A DNA stretch of 64,000 bases from Pocillopora verrucosa (lineage: Eukaryota; Cnidaria; Anthozoa; Scleractinia; Pocilloporidae). The stretch spans positions 21,315,285-21,379,284 of the forward strand of contig NC_089320.1 of the NCBI RefSeq assembly GCF_036669915.1. Direction: 5' to 3'. Positions 61,859 to 64,000 of the stretch are shown here, piece after piece. Every line of letters starts with the position of its first letter. The first letter of the stretch is position 1. Position numbers and translations under genes: made by a program. Below the pieces are notes generated by a model that was not told where the DNA came from, made no database searches, and saw nothing but the letters and a program-made list of their open reading frames with translations.

Positions 61859-63755
61859 TTTCCCGTATTTGAAAACTAATTACGTGATTAAATTTTATAG
61901 AGCGTTCTTAGTCAAGTGACAAGATCCATATATATGCAGAGTACTGTATCTTCTTCCCTCGTTGTGTCCTTGCTGTTTTGTTGTTTTTTATTTTCTGTGT
62001 GCCGCAGGTGATTTTGTTTATTTTTGTTCTCGTGTGTCCGGTATTATGTTTACACCTTTCGTACTATTTTAGTGTTGGATCGTTTTGCCTATTTTCTCAT
62101 CTTGTCCTGTTTGTCCCCTTCAGTTGTATTACTTTGTTTTTCTACCGTTGTATGAATATTATTTTATATGGTTTTTGTTTCGTTGTATGAGTTTTTATTT
62201 TTTGTCACTTCTTATTTGTATTTTTCTTTTTGCTGGGTTTAATTGGTCTGGTTCGTCTGTTTACCTGTGTGGACAGTCTCCTTCATTACCCTCCCCTGCT
62301 TCCACACTGTCTCCCAGTCTAGAACAGATCCTTTGCCCTTTTTTTTGGGTGGAGGTGCAGTGCATGTCCTGTCTTCGTACTTTGACCCCCACATCGCACG
62401 TGGCACTGTCAAAGTGATACCACTGAGCTTCCACTTTGAGTAAACCCCATCCACCTCTGGATTAGAGAAAGTGGACCAATTCATGACAAAACTACAAGGC
62501 GCCTGATCTAACCAATTGATAGAAGAGCTCTTCCATTGGTAATCATGAATATTACAACTCTCTTGTTTTTAAGGGACCGGTCATTATTTATTTGGGGGTC
62601 GGGGTCTTTTGTGTCACAAAGAAATTTTTAACTATTCCCCCCACTTTTTGTTTCTTACCAGTCAAATGAAAAGCCCCCTCGGGTATAAAAAAAAATAATT
62701 CATGCAAATTGTCCTATTGTTTTACAGAAAAGACTTAGTTTGCCTGCTTGTTGTCTCGTGACTGCTTGTCCATTCTAGAAGATTACACGCCGCCCCACCA
62801 CCGTCAAATGGAGTAAAATTCCAACCTCCCCCTTTAAACGGCTTATTTTCAACCATCAACCTTTAGTACTAGTAGGTACTACTCACCCATAAGCGCTCCT
62901 CTTTACTCAATACTCAAACTCACAAAATCGGGCCCCTCACAAGAGTTTTCCTTGGAACGCATTTCCTTGTGTACAGTAAAGCGATACAACAGGTATCACA
63001 AGTCGAAACCGGAACTCAACGACGCATTCGAAAAAAGCTTAAAAGTGTTTCTGTAATGGTATCTTTACGTACGACAGACTGCTTTCTTTATTTTGCCACC
63101 ATTTTTTCTGATTTGCCTCGTCCTTGGAACGAGGATCGCATTGTGCCACCTGCGATTTCGTGGAGTTGAGTCATGTTTCAATCTAGATGGAACACCGTAA
63201 CGACTGCAACCATATGACATTTTTCTTTTCCTTTACACAGACAAGCAAAGTTCACGTTATGAACGCTAGGTATGATAGCGGGATAGCTTGCAATGACCTC
63301 AAATAGCCTTGAATTCTAAATTATTTAATTCTATGTTACGATGATGTGAACGCAACTGAAAATTATAATTCATTCACCGTCACCCCCTCATAGAATTGTC
63401 TTAAATTCTATACACGGTTCGCACCAAACCGCCAACCCTGGACAAACTAATTAAAAAAACTCAAAAGTGAAACAAGACAACAACAAACGAACAAAAACAA
63501 CCAAAAAACAATCAAGCATACAGGGCTTGGATTGGAAAATTCAAAATATACGAAACGAACACACCAAACAAATAGTAGACATGTTGTCCGACCTTAGCGG
63601 AGGAACATGTTAGTGAGAAGGTTTTATACGTCCTCCTGGCACCGGCGCACCCAGCCCCGTGACTTCAGAAGGCAATTGTTGCCTCTTCCTTCTGTACCTT
63701 ACCTAAAGCCCTATCCTTCCCCTTAAAAAGCCATGTATAAACATAAAATGAATGA
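61859..63755. other. Region without identified genes
   Basis: T-rich sequence at 61950-62240 produces long hydrophobic frames of low information. The rest shows no recognisable gene. Confidence 0.35.
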
Positions 63756-63964
63756 CCGCCATTACGCCAGAAAAACTGAGACAGCTCCGTAAATTGAATT
63801 ATTTGAAATTTGGAACCCTCGTTAAGAAGATACAATTCTGGGAAACCAAATTGGTACCAACATCGAAAGTAAGAGAATTACTCTCGCTAAAAGACATCTT
63901 ATTAGATGGCTATCACGACGTCCAACTGAAAGTTCCTTCATACATATGTTCAACTTTTTGGTGA
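63756..63964 (+). other. Short ORF, gag-like coiled coil or exon of unknown gene
   Basis: A 69-codon frame begins MTAITPEKLRQLRKLNYLKF and continues KVRELLSLKDILLDGYHDV to a TGA. It is charged and helical, like the N-terminal helices of some retroelement gag proteins, but no zinc knuckle or protease follows before the window ends. Confidence 0.25.
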
Positions 63965-64000
63965 CAAGCTGTTTGTAATGCTGCAATAAGTCCTTTGTCT

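Noticed and set aside
62085..62417. Plus-strand ORF of 110 codons
   Set aside because: It runs through a T-rich tract, giving Phe/Leu/Cys-rich low-complexity translation.
1..64000. CRISPR arrays, prokaryotic operons, rRNA or an integrated virus
   Set aside because: No regularly spaced identical repeats, no polycistronic organisation, no rRNA-like blocks and no viral polymerase or capsid motifs were recognised on reading either strand.

Overview
This window is eukaryotic nuclear DNA from an animal. It is AT-rich, its genes are split into many short exons with GT/AG introns, and it is dense in small repeats. The gene set (furin-like convertase, mitoribosomal S9, PICALM/AP180, an SLC16-like transporter, a rhodopsin-type receptor, a paraoxonase, a serine beta-lactamase-like protein) and the tRNA-derived SINEs and coral-style interspersed repeats suggest an anthozoan cnidarian, most likely a stony coral. 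The species assignment is inference. No prokaryotic operons, CRISPR arrays or rRNA were seen.

Layout. At 1-2.7 kb the 5' end of a furin/PCSK gene lies on the minus strand and runs off the left edge. At 4.7-12.8 kb a complete 14-exon MRPS9 lies on the plus strand, divergent from the convertase. Two unassigned exon-like islands and a SINE follow at 13.2-14.2 kb. At 15.3-24.3 kb a complete 16-exon PICALM/AP180 lies on the plus strand. At 27.3-32.5 kb a five-exon monocarboxylate-transporter-like gene lies on the minus strand, with a Helitron fragment in its first intron. At 33.5-34.4 kb there is an intronless class A GPCR on the minus strand. At 35.2-38.0 kb splice-compatible coding islands on the plus strand suggest an unrecognised membrane protein. 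At 38.8-43.6 kb lies a seven-exon paraoxonase with one frameshift. At 44.8-50.6 kb lies a beta-lactamase-like gene with C-terminal tandem repeats and many single-base frameshifts. From 51 to 64 kb there are only decayed coding islands, repeats and a few short ORFs.

The first five genes keep perfect reading frames across all exons. From about 40 kb on, almost every coding-like segment carries 1-nt indels, many in homopolymers. Either this is a block of decaying genes or a poorly polished stretch of assembly. The genes look like independent single-gene loci; nothing indicates a shared pathway. All splice models come from reading GT/AG signals, phase and protein similarity by eye, and UTRs were not determined.
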